A stretch of DNA of 64,000 bases from Burkholderia sp. OK233 (GCF_900230185.1 NZ_OCSR01000001.1:1550001-1614000), one strand, 5' to 3'. Shown: positions 21,310 to 30,399, numbered from the stretch's first letter. Program-made: numbers and translations. The notes: generated by a model not told the origin, from the sequence alone.

Positions 21310-21617
21310 TTTTGTTCTCCTGGCGCGGCCCACTAAGGTCGCCGACTTCGCATGCTTTGCATGCTATGAAATCAATGTATCGAAAAAGACCACGCATAGA
21401 TGTTCGCATTTGTTGCAAATTGCAATTGGCGGCAATGGGTCGGAATGTGCGCCGGCGCGGCGGCGCCGGGACACGCTGCGTAACGGACCGAGAACTAAGG
21501 GTTTGCCAGCGGTCGAGCGGGCGCGAATCCACTGCCTCGCGGGTCTTGCGGCTTCAGGCTCTCATTTGTCAGTAATCTTTGATTACAAATTAGCTTCAAT
21601 CCTGACGGCCCAAATGA

Positions 21618-21649
21618 AAAATGCCCGGTGCATTCGCACCGGGCATTTC
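21618..21649. terminator. Bidirectional terminator
   Basis: A 10-bp stem ATGCCCGGTG / CACCGGGCAT with a CATTCG loop, flanked by AAAA and TTT. It would end the minus-strand small gene at 21,673 and any plus-strand transcript. Confidence 0.85.
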
Positions 21650-21672
21650 TTACCCGTGAGCAGACGGTATTT

Positions 21673-21834
21673 TCAGCCTACCTTTACATAGGCGAATTCT
21701 CGGGAGACGTTGGGCGGGACATACGCGCCACTGATGCGCACGCGTGGCGTCAAGCGCTTTTTCTGATCCCACCAGCGACGGCGCTGCGAGTGCGTCAAGA
21801 ACCGCAAGTGCTTTCGGTAAGAAAAAATATTCAT
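21673..21834 (-). CDS. Small basic protein, 53 aa
   Basis: The ATG at 21834 follows a very strong ribosome site (GGGAGG, 5 bases upstream). Sequence begins MNIFSYRKHLRFLTHSQRRRWWDQ and ends EFAYVKVG. It is rich in Arg, Lys and aromatic residues, with no signal peptide or membrane helix. The good ribosome site and a proper terminator (21,618) after it support a real gene. Function unknown. Confidence 0.65.
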   Translation of the reverse strand: MNIFSYRKHLRFLTHSQRRRWWDQKKRLTPRVRISGAYVPPNVSREFAYVKVG

Positions 21835-22076
21835 CGTTACCTCCCGAATCTGACTGCGAGACGAAAAACCCAGAACAGCAACTGCCAAACCGGCTCATGA
21901 AGGAAATTGTGAGCAGTTTTCGGACCCGCGGGGCGCGCGTGGCCGGATGACCGACCGGACACACCATATCGCCCACGGACTGATCAGAGGAATACCCGCA
22001 GCGGGACACGCTACTACCGGACGGATGCGCGATACTGCTGCATCCCGTTCAAGTATCCCGTCTGGAGCAGGCAACC

Positions 22077-23015
22077 ATGTCCCAGCCCTCTCTGCCGCGC
22101 CTCGGCTTCGTCGGTGCGGGGCGGCTCGCGCGCTGTCTCGCGCTGAGCTTTTCACGCGCCGGCTATCCTGTCACGGCGGTGGCGAGCCGCACGGCGGCCT
22201 CGGCCGGCCGGCTCGCCAGTCAAATCGAACATTGCGCGGCGTTCGACGATCCACAACTGGTTGTCGACGCAGCCGATATCGTCTTTTTAGCCGTTCCCGA
22301 TGACAGCATCGGTACGACAGCGCACACACTGCGATTCACGGCGGACGCGGCAAGCGGCCCATACGGCAAAGCGCTCGTGCATTGCAGCGGCGCCACGCCG
22401 GTGGAGTTGCTGGCTCCGGCGCGCGACCAGGGTGCCTCGATCGGCGGCTTTCACCCACTGTACCTCTTTAGCGGCGATCTCGCCGACCTCGACCGAATCG
22501 CCGGCTGCTCGGTGACGATCGAGGCCGACGGCGCGCTCATGGACGCGCTGACCGCGCTGGCCGTCGCCCTGCGCTGCCATCCGCTGTCGATTCCAGCGGG
22601 CGGCCGCATGCTGTACCACGCCGCCGCGCATTACGCCGCCAGCTTCGCGCTGTGCAGCCTCGCTGAGTGCGTGGCGCTGTGGCGCACCCTGGGTTTTGCC
22701 GAAGACGACGCGCTGCGCGCGCTGCTCCCCATGCTCTCCGGCACCATCGAAACTGCCCGTGACAAGGGCCTGCCCAACGCGCTGGCGGGCCCCGTGTCGC
22801 GCGGCGATACAGGCGTTGTGGAAAAGCAATTGGCGTTGCTCGAGGGCCTTGGCGGCGATCATGCCGCGCTGTACGGTTTGCTGACGCGGCGCGCGGTTGG
22901 ACTGGCCGAACGCCGCGCCAAACCGCCCGCCGCGATAGAGACGATTGCCGAGGCGGTGGAAGAATCGCTCAACCGGTCGCTGAATCAGGCCGCAGCAGGT
23001 GCAAGCGTCAAGTAA
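22077..23015 (+). CDS. Rossmann-fold DUF2520 protein
   Basis: 312 residues. The N-terminal half binds a dinucleotide (LGFVGAGRLARCLALSFSRAG), resembling pyrroline-5-carboxylate reductase and the NADP-binding F420 family. Then comes IGGFHPLYLFSG and a C-terminal helical DUF2520 domain beginning about residue 160 (MLYHAAAHYAASFALCSLAECV). These proteins are probable oxidoreductases with unknown substrate. Start ATG is preceded by GGAGCAGG. Confidence 0.82.
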   Translation: MSQPSLPRLGFVGAGRLARCLALSFSRAGYPVTAVASRTAASAGRLASQIEHCAAFDDPQLVVDAADIVFLAVPDDSIGTTAHTLRFTADAASGPYGKALVHCSGATPVELLAPARDQGASIGGFHPLYLFSGDLADLDRIAGCSVTIEADGALMDALTALAVALRCHPLSIPAGGRMLYHAAAHYAASFALCSLAECVALWRTLGFAEDDALRALLPMLSGTIETARDKGLPNALAGPVSRGDTGVVEKQLALLEGLGGDHAALYGLLTRRAVGLAERRAKPPAAIETIAEAVEESLNRSLNQAAAGASVK

Positions 23016-23092
23016 GCCGTGATAATGTGACGTCCGGCGCCGCGCGCAATCCGCCAGCGCCGCGCTTCGGGACCAACAGACGAGAACGCACA

Positions 23093-23413
23093 ATGATCAA
23101 GGTCAGCATCCTTTATCCGTATCGGGAAAACGGCCACTTCGACGTGGACTATTACTGCGTTACGCACATGCCGCTCGCGGCCAGGCTGTTCGGGCCGTCG
23201 CTGAGAGGCTGGTCAGTCGACGTCGGCATCAATGCCGGGCCGCCGGGAACGCCGCCGCCGTATGTCGCCGCAGGCCACTTCCTGTTCGATAGCACGGACG
23301 ACTTCTACAAAGTCTTCAAGTCGGCCTCGGAGCAGTTGGTTGCCGACATCCCGAATTACACCGACGGCGGCAACGGTACGATTCTGATCAGCGAAATCAA
23401 GATTTCTGTGTGA
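23093..23413 (+). CDS. EthD family protein
   Basis: 106 residues, a dimeric ferredoxin-like alpha+beta barrel. MIKVSILYPYRENGHFDVDYYCVTHMPLAARLFG holds the HMPL signature of the EthD group. GGNGTILISEIKISV is the last strand. EthD was found with an ether-degrading P450, but most relatives have no known reaction. It is an isolated gene 77 bases after the DUF2520 gene. Confidence 0.85.
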   Translation: MIKVSILYPYRENGHFDVDYYCVTHMPLAARLFGPSLRGWSVDVGINAGPPGTPPPYVAAGHFLFDSTDDFYKVFKSASEQLVADIPNYTDGGNGTILISEIKISV

Positions 23414-23631
23414 TATCCCGTGGTGGGCGTGGCCTGGCGGCATGCAGTTCGCCGATTGGCCTGACTCGAACATCTGGAAACTGAACCACTGCGTCCCCAT
23501 TTGTGACGCGTAGCGCGCCCTCCTCCGGGAACGGCGCAGGCAATCCAAATGAACCCGCCGGCGCACCGATCGGTCAGCGCCGGCACCCGGCGGCCGATCG
23601 ACGGCCGCCTTCCGAAGGATAAGGACACGAG

Positions 23632-24195
23632 ATGTTTGGCGATATCGCCCGTTTTTTGCTCAATACCGTCTTTACGCTGTTCGGCGCCGCGTTGCTGCTG
23701 CGCGCATGGCTGCAGGTCGTGCGCATGCCGCCGTACAACCCCGTCACGAACGCCGTGCTGCAAGCCACCAACTGGATCGTGCTGCCTTTGCGGCACATTC
23801 TGCACAGCACCCGCAACATCGACTGGGCGAGTCTCGTCGCAGCGCTGATTGCGGCTATCGTTTATGTGGTGCTGATGGTGGTGCTCACGGGCGCCGATCC
23901 GCTCACGCTCGTGCCGACGCTACTGATCGTTGCCGTGCTGACCGTCATCAAGTGGGCGCTGAACCTGATCATCTGGATGACGATCCTGATGGCGCTGCTG
24001 TCATGGCTCAATCCGCGCTCGCCGGCCATGCCGATTCTGTACCAGCTGACCGCGCCGTTCCTGAATCCGCTGCGCCGCGTGGTGCCGCAACTCGGCGGCA
24101 TCGACCTCTCGCCGATCCTGCTGTTCGTGATCGTGCAGGTGCTGCTGATGGTGGTCACGCGTGCGGCCGTTCAGTTGACCTACTTCGTGATCTGA
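23632..24195 (+). CDS. YggT family membrane protein
   Basis: 187 residues with two YggT repeats, each two membrane segments: LNTVFTLFGAALLLRAWLQVVRMPPYNPVTNAVLQATNWIVLPLR and, later, SWLNPRSPAMPILYQLTAPFLNPLRRVVPQLGGIDLSPI. The second motif is the classic family signature. Relatives affect osmotic tolerance and divisome- or respiration-linked membrane organisation; the precise role is unknown. Confidence 0.88.
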   Translation: MFGDIARFLLNTVFTLFGAALLLRAWLQVVRMPPYNPVTNAVLQATNWIVLPLRHILHSTRNIDWASLVAALIAAIVYVVLMVVLTGADPLTLVPTLLIVAVLTVIKWALNLIIWMTILMALLSWLNPRSPAMPILYQLTAPFLNPLRRVVPQLGGIDLSPILLFVIVQVLLMVVTRAAVQLTYFVI

Positions 24196-24240
24196 ACGGC
24201 GCTCGGTGCGCCCTGTGGACAAGGGTGGCGGCAGCGCGAT

Positions 24241-24270
24241 TTGCGCTAACCACCCCTTCCCGAGTAGAAT
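24241..24270 (+). promoter_or_regulatory. Sigma-70-like promoter of tRNA-Gly
   Basis: TTGCGC at 24241-24246 and TAGAAT at 24265-24270, separated by 18 bases, ending 10 bases before the tRNA. Confidence 0.6.
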
Positions 24271-24280
24271 CATGCGCTCT

Positions 24281-24354
24281 GCGGGCGTCGTATAATGGTA
24301 ATACCCTAGCTTCCCAAGCTAGAGCCGTGGGTTCGATTCCCATCGCCCGCTCCA
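24281..24354 (+). tRNA. tRNA-Gly (CCC)
   Basis: 74-nt cloverleaf including CCA. Acceptor GCGGGCG pairs with CGCCCGC. The anticodon stem CTAGC/GCTAG encloses TTCCCAA, giving anticodon CCC. T-arm GTGGGTTCGATTCCCAT. Confidence 0.96.
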
Positions 24355-24526
24355 GATTCTTTTCAGCCCGCCTGGCGATTGACCAGGCGGTCTCGCGAAA
24401 GGATCTGAATCTGCAGCGCATTGCCGCATTCCCCACCCGCTACGCCCTCCCCGTCTGTCATTCGAGAAGTCGCACAAACGCAAGATGAGCCCGCGTGATG
24501 TCAACGCGCCATTGCGCGAGCCGCCG

Positions 24527-25006
24527 CTAGTTCTTCGCAGCCTTCTCGATCGCCTTGACCAGCTTGAAATCGCCTTTGTCCAAGGAGTAGTAATACGTCC
24601 CGCTGCCCTCTTCATTCCTGCTGCCGTGAACCACCAGCAGGCGGCTGCCGCGCCGGAATTCGATCGGCTCCTGCACATCCACGTCCCAGCAGCACACCGT
24701 AAAAGGCAGCCACGTGACGCGTCCGGTCTTCGCGTCGATCGCCACAGTGGACAGGCAGGACGCCCCGCAGCCCCAGCTTGCCAGCACATAGTGCCCGGCG
24801 AAGTTCGGCTTCTGCCGGCTGGCTTCGCGGATACGCGTCGCATATTCCTTGTCGTCCGCGGATACGAGCCGCACTTTCGCCGCCTTGCCTGCAAAGGTGT
24901 CGCTGACCGCGAAATCTTCAAAGCGCGGCGCGCCGGCATCAGCGGCTTGCGCTGCACCCATCCAGCACATGGCCGAAACGAAGCCCATCAATAGAAACTT
25001 TTTCAT
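24527..25006 (-). CDS. Secreted cysteine-containing protein, 159 aa
   Basis: Signal peptide MKKFLLMGFVSAMCWMGAAQA, then a soluble domain. NFAGHYVLASWGCGASCLSTVAIDAKTGRVTWLPFTVCC has four cysteines likely to form disulfides in the periplasm. The NFAGHYVxxxWGCGxxC segment recurs in small periplasmic proteins of unknown function. It lies 3 bases upstream of the start-to-stop span of the next minus-strand ORF group but is independent of it in orientation order: the SLT-like gene at 25,010 is transcribed first. Confidence 0.72.
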   Translation of the reverse strand: MKKFLLMGFVSAMCWMGAAQAADAGAPRFEDFAVSDTFAGKAAKVRLVSADDKEYATRIREASRQKPNFAGHYVLASWGCGASCLSTVAIDAKTGRVTWLPFTVCCWDVDVQEPIEFRRGSRLLVVHGSRNEEGSGTYYYSLDKGDFKLVKAIEKAAKN

Positions 25007-25009
25007 TGC

Positions 25010-25393
25010 TCAATACCAGTGGTGTTTTTCCCAGAACAGCCGCGCTGATGCCGCAGTGTGATATCGCCCGAGAATATAGCGAATCCCGCCCTGACATTCT
25101 TCAACCGCATTGCCGAACGATTTTTCGCCATTCGGATTCAATTCATATTGAGGCCGCAGCAACTGATAAAGCCCGCGTGCGGACGACTTCCCATTGCGCA
25201 CGTCAACCACACCGCTCGACTCCTGCGCCATGAGCCACAGTAAATCGTTGAATTGCGTGAGCGGCACGCCTTCAATGCCCATTGCCTTGCGAAGTGCATT
25301 CTGGGAAGTAGTCGGAACCGCGGTTGGATCGATAGCGACCCAACCCGTTTTGGCGGCTTTTGCCTGACGATGATTGTGTGCGTGTTTGCCCAT
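25010..25393 (-). CDS. Lysozyme/SLT-like protein without a signal peptide
   Basis: 127 residues. The C-terminal half reads LLWLMAQESSGVVDVRNGKSSARGLYQLLRPQYELNPNG, with a Glu in the ESSG position of lytic transglycosylases and GLYQLL at the GLMQ position, then ECQGGIRYILGRYHTAASARLFWEKHHWY. The N-terminus (MGKHAHNHRQAKAAKTGW) is basic and not a Sec signal. This looks like a phage-type or type VI-delivered muralytic domain rather than a housekeeping enzyme. The stop lies 3 bases from the secreted gene at 25,006, so the two may be one transcript. Confidence 0.6.
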   Translation of the reverse strand: MGKHAHNHRQAKAAKTGWVAIDPTAVPTTSQNALRKAMGIEGVPLTQFNDLLWLMAQESSGVVDVRNGKSSARGLYQLLRPQYELNPNGEKSFGNAVEECQGGIRYILGRYHTAASARLFWEKHHWY

Positions 25394-25527
25394 GGTGGAT
25401 TTTCGTTTTGATAATCGTTGCAACAGGATGGCTTACAGCGCGATTAAATCATACGAATGGCTGTCACGGTTATGAAAACGTAATCTTGATGCCGAATTCA
25501 GGCTCCCTCCAAGCCGGCCACCGTCTG

Positions 25528-25642
25528 GACGCACCCTTTTCGGGTGTGCTACCTTACGCGCACTTGCAACGCCCGCTCCACCTTCCTGCTGAGCCTTCAG
25601 CAGAATCCAGCACGAGCCGCCTCCCATGAAGGCGGCTTTTTT
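25528..25642 (+). ncRNA. Possible structured small RNA or leader ending in a terminator
   Basis: Three hairpins in a row. The first has a 7-bp stem (one G-T pair) at 25530-25548 with loop TTTTC. The second is a 7-bp perfect stem CTGCTGA / TCAGCAG at 25586-25603. The third is a Rho-independent terminator with stem AGCCGCCT / AGGCGGCT at 25615-25637 followed by six T. No plus-strand gene lies upstream on this strand for the terminator to serve. It could be a free small RNA or an attenuated leader of trmB, which starts 137 bases later. No clear promoter was found. Confidence 0.4.
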
Positions 25643-25778
25643 GTAGTGGCAGCGGCCCGGCATAGCGATTCGAGCGAACCGCGCCTGCGAACTGCGGCCC
25701 ATGCCGTGCAAGCGCAAACGGCGCCTCGCAATACGCCATGCAAGCCGCCGAGCCCTCACCCTAGTAGCAGTATCGATA

Positions 25779-26573
25779 ATGATCCACGATCCAAACGACG
25801 CCGGCCTGCCCGACGAACTCCCGCCGCCTTCCACCGAAGCTGAAGGCCAACCGGCCGACGCCGACGCGACTGCCGACACCCCACAAGAAGAAGCCCTGCA
25901 TCGACGCCGCATCCGCAGCTTTGTCACGCGCGCTGGCCGCGTATCGACCGGCCAACGCCGCGCGATGGACGATCTCGGCCCGCGCTTCGTCCTGCCCTTC
26001 GCGCCCCAGCAACCTGACTGGAACAGTGTGTTCGGCCGCGCAGCGCCGCGTGTGCTGGAGATCGGCTTCGGGATGGGCGCGACCACCGCGGAGATCGCCG
26101 CGCACCGTCCCGGCGACGACTTCCTCGGCGTCGAAGTGCACGAGCCAGGCGTCGGCGCGCTGCTGAAGCTGATGGGCGAGCAGGCGCTGTCGAACATTCG
26201 CATCATTCAGCACGATGCGGTCGAAGTCCTCGAACAGATGATCGCGCCCGACAGCCTCGACGGTGTGCATATCTTCTTTCCCGACCCCTGGCACAAGGCA
26301 CGCCACCACAAGCGCCGGCTGATCCAGCCGAAGTTCGTCGCGTTGCTGGTTTCGCGTCTGAAGCCGGGTGCCTATCTGCATTGCGCGACCGACTGGCAAA
26401 ACTACGCCGAGCAGATGCTCGAAGTGCTGGGCGCCGACGCCGCACTCGAAAATACCGCCGACGGCTACGCGCCGCGTCCCGAATATCGTCCGGTGACGAA
26501 ATTCGAGCGCCGTGGGCTGCGGCTCGGGCATGGTGTGTGGGACCTGGTGTTCAGGAAGCGCGGCGCGGTATAA
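25779..26573 (+). CDS. trmB: tRNA (guanine-N7)-methyltransferase
   Basis: 264 residues. Makes m7G46 in tRNA using S-adenosylmethionine. The AdoMet loop is [16 protein letters not shown], the acidic pocket [19 protein letters not shown] is the TrmB signature. The about 50 N-terminal residues before the RRRIRSF segment are acidic and poorly conserved, as in other Burkholderia copies. The start at 25779 is preferred to upstream in-frame codons. Confidence 0.94.
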   Translation: MIHDPNDAGLPDELPPPSTEAEGQPADADATADTPQEEALHRRRIRSFVTRAGRVSTGQRRAMDDLGPRFVLPFAPQQPDWNSVFGRAAPRVLEIGFGMGATTAEIAAHRPGDDFLGVEVHEPGVGALLKLMGEQALSNIRIIQHDAVEVLEQMIAPDSLDGVHIFFPDPWHKARHHKRRLIQPKFVALLVSRLKPGAYLHCATDWQNYAEQMLEVLGADAALENTADGYAPRPEYRPVTKFERRGLRLGHGVWDLVFRKRGAV

Positions 26574-26604
26574 AACCGCACTGCAGTTGCGCTCGCCATA
26601 AGCA

Positions 26605-26634
26605 AAAAGGTCCGCAAACGCGGACCTTTTCTCA
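26605..26634. terminator. Bidirectional terminator between trmB and uppP
   Basis: An 11-bp perfect stem AAAAGGTCCGC / GCGGACCTTTT with an AAAC loop, ending in T's and preceded by A's. Confidence 0.9.
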
Positions 26635-26657
26635 TGATGCGAAAGACAAGTGGCGAC

Positions 26658-27494
26658 TCAGTCCGCCCAGCTCAACGCGCCGCTGTAACCCACCAGCAGG
26701 ATCAACAGTCCGAAGCCGATGCGGTACCACGCGAACACGGTGAAATCGTGCGCGGCGATGTAGCGCAACAGCCAGCGCACGCAAGCAAAAGCGCTGATGA
26801 AGGCCGCCACGAAGCCGAGCGCGAAACTGCCCAGCGCGTCGGCGGACAGCAGATGCCAGTCTTTATAGAGCTCGTAAGCCGTCGCGCCGAAGATGATCGG
26901 AATCGCGAGGAAGAAAGAGAACTCCGTAGCGACGCGCCGTTCGAGGCCGAACAACATCCCGCCGATGATCGTCGAACCCGAGCGCGACATGCCCGGGATC
27001 AACGCAAAACATTGAGCGAGGCCGACTTTCAACGCATCCATCGGGCTCAAATCGTCGACGTTCTGCACGCGCGCCGCCACGTCGCCTCGCGCGCGCTGAC
27101 GCGCCTCCGCCCACAGGATCACCACCCCGCCCGCCACCAGCGCGAACGCGACCGGCACGGGCGAAAACAGCGCCGCCTTGATGGCCTTCTCGAACAGCAG
27201 GCCAAGCACGATCGCCGGAATCGTCGCGATGATCACATTCAGCGTGAAGCGCCTTGCGTCAGGCCGGCTGGGTAAGCCGACCACCACGCTGCCGATGCGG
27301 CGGCGAAACTCCCAGCACACGGCCAGAATCGCGCCGAGCTGGATCACGACATCGAAGGTTTTCGCGTGGTCATCCGTGAAATTGAGCAGACTGCCCGCGA
27401 CGATCAAATGGCCGGTGCTCGACACCGGCAAAAATTCCGTCAGCCCTTCGACGACGCCCAGAATCAGCGCCTTGCAAGCCAATAGCCAGTCCAT
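26658..27494 (-). CDS. uppP: Undecaprenyl-diphosphatase UppP/BacA
   Basis: 278 residues, about eight membrane helices. Recycles undecaprenyl diphosphate to the monophosphate for peptidoglycan synthesis and gives bacitracin tolerance. Both catalytic signatures are visible: [19 protein letters not shown] near the N-terminus and [17 protein letters not shown] in the middle. Confidence 0.95.
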   Translation of the reverse strand: MDWLLACKALILGVVEGLTEFLPVSSTGHLIVAGSLLNFTDDHAKTFDVVIQLGAILAVCWEFRRRIGSVVVGLPSRPDARRFTLNVIIATIPAIVLGLLFEKAIKAALFSPVPVAFALVAGGVVILWAEARQRARGDVAARVQNVDDLSPMDALKVGLAQCFALIPGMSRSGSTIIGGMLFGLERRVATEFSFFLAIPIIFGATAYELYKDWHLLSADALGSFALGFVAAFISAFACVRWLLRYIAAHDFTVFAWYRIGFGLLILLVGYSGALSWAD

Positions 27495-27539
27495 CCGTGA
27501 CCCTCATCGCTGTAGATAGTCGAAACGAACAGGGTCGGC

Positions 27540-27574
27540 ACGGTGCGCGCGGCCCTGCCGGCCGCGCGCACCGT
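27540..27574 (-). terminator. 14-bp perfect hairpin next to the DUF1439 gene stop
   Basis: Stem ACGGTGCGCGCGGC / GCCGCGCGCACCGT with a 7-nt loop. On the minus strand it starts at the stop codon of the lipoprotein gene. It lacks a T run, so termination strength is uncertain. Confidence 0.6.
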
Positions 27575-28167
27575 CATTTCTCGACGATTTGCACGCGTAT
27601 GCCGTTTGTAAGGATGGTGATTGTACCGGGTTCGTAATTCACCCCGGCAAATTGCAGCTGTTCAGGTTTGAATGTGTAGATCGGATAGTTGGTCAGCAAC
27701 TGCGTGGCGAGCACAGCCGCCGCGGCATTGATCTGCTGCGTGTAGGCCTGCGCCTGCCCGCTCACGCTGACGTTATCGACGCTCGGCGACTTCAGCACGA
27801 CCGACTTGCTGGCAGCGTCGTAGGCCAGTTCGCTCGACAGTGTGAATACGCCGTCGACCGGTTGCGGCATGAATGGACTTGCGAGCCGGGCGTCGAGCTT
27901 CACCGAGACGCGGTTCGCGTCCGGCAGGAAGCCAACCACCGGATTGGTCAGCGCGACGTCGAACACTTGCGAAACCGTGCGCTGATACGGGAATTTGCGC
28001 TGCACCGCGTCCTGCACCTGCTGCTGCGAGAACGTGTAATGCGAGGGAATGAACGGGAAAGTCGATGTCGCGCAGGCCGCCAGCGACACGGTGATGCCAA
28101 GCGCGGTGCAGCCTGTCAGCGCGGCAAGCAGGAAGCGGCGCCGGGTCGGCGCAGCGGGTCGAGTCAT
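27574..28167 (-). CDS. DUF1439 lipoprotein
   Basis: 197 residues. A twin-arginine-like basic start (RRRFLLAALTGC) precedes the hydrophobic stretch and lipobox SLAAC, so it is probably an outer-membrane or periplasmic lipoprotein. The rest is beta-rich (YTFSQQQVQDAVQRKFPYQRTVSQVFDVALTNPVVGFLPDANRVSV) as in the DUF1439 family (E. coli YceB type), which resembles lipid-binding SMP/tubular lipid-binding folds. Function not established. Confidence 0.85.
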   Translation of the reverse strand: MTRPAAPTRRRFLLAALTGCTALGITVSLAACATSTFPFIPSHYTFSQQQVQDAVQRKFPYQRTVSQVFDVALTNPVVGFLPDANRVSVKLDARLASPFMPQPVDGVFTLSSELAYDAASKSVVLKSPSVDNVSVSGQAQAYTQQINAAAAVLATQLLTNYPIYTFKPEQLQFAGVNYEPGTITILTNGIRVQIVEK

Positions 28168-28256
28168 GCGAAATCTCCTGTGGAAGCCTTCTCGAGCATG
28201 CGGTTGCGTTGGGTTGTTTGTTCGGGTGGGTGACGTGGCGGAATCGTTCCCGCGCG

Positions 28257-28586
28257 CTATTGACGCACCGCCGGTTGCGGTTGAGTCTGCGTTTCAAGCT
28301 GGGTGAGCCACGCGAGCGCCTCGCTGCGGTTCGCGCCGCACATGTCCATCTGCGGTTGCAGACCGGAACAGCACGCCGGCCGCTCCGGCTGACCGAAGAT
28401 CGCGCAGCGCAGATCATCGCCGAGTTGCGCGCAGCGCACGCCCGCCGGTTTGCCATTCGGCATGCCGGGGATCGGGCTCGAAATCGACGGCGCGATACAA
28501 CACGCGCCGCAATCGGGGCGGCACGCATGACCGGCCACATGGAACGGGGATTCGCGCTTCACAACGCTGTTCGGCACATCACTCAC
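28257..28586 (-). CDS. YkgJ family cysteine-cluster protein
   Basis: 109 residues. Cysteines in CRPDCGACCIAPS, CAQLGDDLRCAIFGQPERPACCSG and DMC form the zinc- or iron-chelating pattern of the YkgJ/UPF0153 group. The start is GTG at 28586 (VSDVPNSVVKRESPF) with AGGA upstream. Longer in-frame starts add non-conserved sequence. Function unknown. Confidence 0.82.
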   Translation of the reverse strand: MSDVPNSVVKRESPFHVAGHACRPDCGACCIAPSISSPIPGMPNGKPAGVRCAQLGDDLRCAIFGQPERPACCSGLQPQMDMCGANRSEALAWLTQLETQTQPQPAVRQ

Positions 28587-28818
28587 GACATTTTTCCTGA
28601 ACTCGAAAATAGGCAACACGACATACAACTCAGCGCCAGACCCGCATTGTGCCATCGCATCCCGTGCGACCTTTTTACACAATCCGACGGCGAGTCGCTC
28701 ACGTAAACTTGATGGATACGAAAGGCCGCGCTCAAGAGGCGTCTGCGCTGTTCGATCCGGTCCCGAGAACCCGCCGGCTCGTGCCTCTTCAAGAGTGGCC
28801 GTCAAACCCGAGCGTCCC

Positions 28819-30204
28819 ATGACCACCGCCAACACGCTATTCCGTCCCGACCTGCTCGCCAAATACAGCGCGAACGGTCCACGGTATACGTCCTACCCAA
28901 CCGCCTTGCAGTTCCGCGACGATTTCGATCCCGCCGACTATTCGCGCGCCGCCGCCGACCCAGGCGCTTCCGCCACCGATCTCTCGCTGTACTTTCACAT
29001 CCCCTTTTGCGACACCGTGTGCTTCTACTGCGGTTGCAACAAGGTCGCCACGAAGAACCGCGCGCACGCGCGTCCCTATGTCGAGCGCCTGAAACGCGAA
29101 ATGGCTTTGCAGGCCGCGTGTTTCGACACGCGACGCCTCGTGTCGCAATTGCATTGGGGCGGCGGCACGCCCACGTTCCTGTCGCACGATGAAATGGCGG
29201 AACTGATGGCCGCGGCGCGCGAGCACTTCACATTGCCGCCCGATACCGATGGCGAATATTCCATCGAAGTCGATCCGCGCGAAGCGTCGCCCGAGACCAT
29301 TGCGCATCTGCGCACGCTCGGCTTCAACCGGCTCAGTCTTGGCGTGCAGGATTTCGATCCGGTGGTGCAGCGGGCGATCAATCGCATTCAGCCGTTCAAG
29401 ATGACTGCGTCTGTGATGCAAGCCGCGCGTGATACGGGGTTCCACTCGATCGGCGTCGATCTGATTTACGGGCTGCCACATCAAACGGTCGAGAGCTTCA
29501 GCCGCACGCTCGACACGATGATCGAACTCGCACCCGATCGTCTTTCGGTGTTCGCGTATGCGCACATGCCACAGCTCTTCAAGATGCAACGGCAGATGGA
29601 TGAGGCCACGCTGCCCGTCCCCGCCGTGCGCCTCGCGATCCTGCAGCGGGTGGTCGAGCGCTTGACCGACGCGGGCTATGTCTACATCGGCATGGATCAC
29701 TTCGCGCTGCCCACTGACGAACTCGCGCACGCACAAGCGCAGCGCACGTTGCATCGGAATTTCCAGGGATACAGCACGCGAGCGGAATGCGATCTGATCG
29801 GCTTCGGTGCGTCGTCGATCGGCAAAGTCGGCGATGTGTACGCGCAGAACATCAAGGACCTGCCAGGCTATGCCGCGGCAATCGATACGGGCAAGCTCGC
29901 GATCATGCGCGGCGTGCGTCTCACCGCGGACGACCGTCTGCGTCGCGATGTAATCACGCAATTGATGTCCAATCTGGAATTGCGCTTCGATGAATTCGAA
30001 GCGGCCTACGGCATCCGCTTCGCCGATACGTTCGAGCCGGAACTGGAGCGCTTGCGCGGCTTCGAGCAGGACGGGCTGGTGTCGGTGAGCGGCAGCAAGC
30101 TCGAAGTGCAGATGGCCGGACGCATGCTCGTGCGAAACATCGCAATGGTGTTCGACCGTTATCTCGGCCAGCAGACGCTCGAACGGTTTTCACGCACGGT
30201 TTGA
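28819..30204 (+). CDS. hemN: Oxygen-independent coproporphyrinogen III dehydrogenase
   Basis: 461 residues, true HemN. The cluster motif is HIPFCDTVCFYCGCNKV (CX3CX2CxC), with the fourth cysteine that distinguishes it from HemW. ARYTSYPTA-type opening (GPRYTSYPTALQF), GGGTPTFL and the HFALPTDEL segment are present. It oxidatively decarboxylates coproporphyrinogen III under low oxygen. It is followed by tRNA-Leu. Confidence 0.95.
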   Translation: MTTANTLFRPDLLAKYSANGPRYTSYPTALQFRDDFDPADYSRAAADPGASATDLSLYFHIPFCDTVCFYCGCNKVATKNRAHARPYVERLKREMALQAACFDTRRLVSQLHWGGGTPTFLSHDEMAELMAAAREHFTLPPDTDGEYSIEVDPREASPETIAHLRTLGFNRLSLGVQDFDPVVQRAINRIQPFKMTASVMQAARDTGFHSIGVDLIYGLPHQTVESFSRTLDTMIELAPDRLSVFAYAHMPQLFKMQRQMDEATLPVPAVRLAILQRVVERLTDAGYVYIGMDHFALPTDELAHAQAQRTLHRNFQGYSTRAECDLIGFGASSIGKVGDVYAQNIKDLPGYAAAIDTGKLAIMRGVRLTADDRLRRDVITQLMSNLELRFDEFEAAYGIRFADTFEPELERLRGFEQDGLVSVSGSKLEVQMAGRMLVRNIAMVFDRYLGQQTLERFSRTV

Positions 30205-30233
30205 GAACTGCGCATGCGAAGAAGGCGACCGGC

Positions 30234-30262
30234 TTGCCCGTCGTCGAATTTTCCGCCATAAT
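30234..30262 (+). promoter_or_regulatory. Probable tRNA-Leu promoter
   Basis: TTGCCC at 30234-30239 and CATAAT at 30257-30262 with 17 bases between, about 48 bases before the mature tRNA. It lies just after the hemN stop. Confidence 0.5.
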
Positions 30263-30310
30263 CTGCGTCTTCGCCGCGAGCCATACTCTGGCGCGTGCGC
30301 TGCAAGACCT

Positions 30311-30395
30311 GCCCAGGTGGTGAAATTGGTAGACGCAGGGGACTCAAAATCCCCCGCCGCAAGGCGTGCCGGTTCGATTCCGGCCCTGGGCACCA
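30311..30395 (+). tRNA. tRNA-Leu (CAA)
   Basis: 85-nt cloverleaf with a long variable arm. Acceptor GCCCAGG pairs with CCTGGGC, discriminator A, encoded CCA. The anticodon loop CTCAAAA gives CAA. Its 3' end is duplicated at 61,226, making it the likely integration target. Confidence 0.96.
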
Positions 30396-30399
30396 AAAG
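30377..30399 (+). repeat. Left attachment site (attL) inside tRNA-Leu 3' end
   Basis: These 23 bases (T-arm end, acceptor 3' strand, CCA, then AAAG) recur at 61,226-61,247 with a single G missing. This fits integration into the tRNA gene, with the chromosomal tRNA kept intact at the left end. Confidence 0.7.

Noticed and set aside
24281..24526. tRNA-Gly as a second island integration site
   Set aside because: No integrase or copy of the tRNA 3' end was seen nearby.
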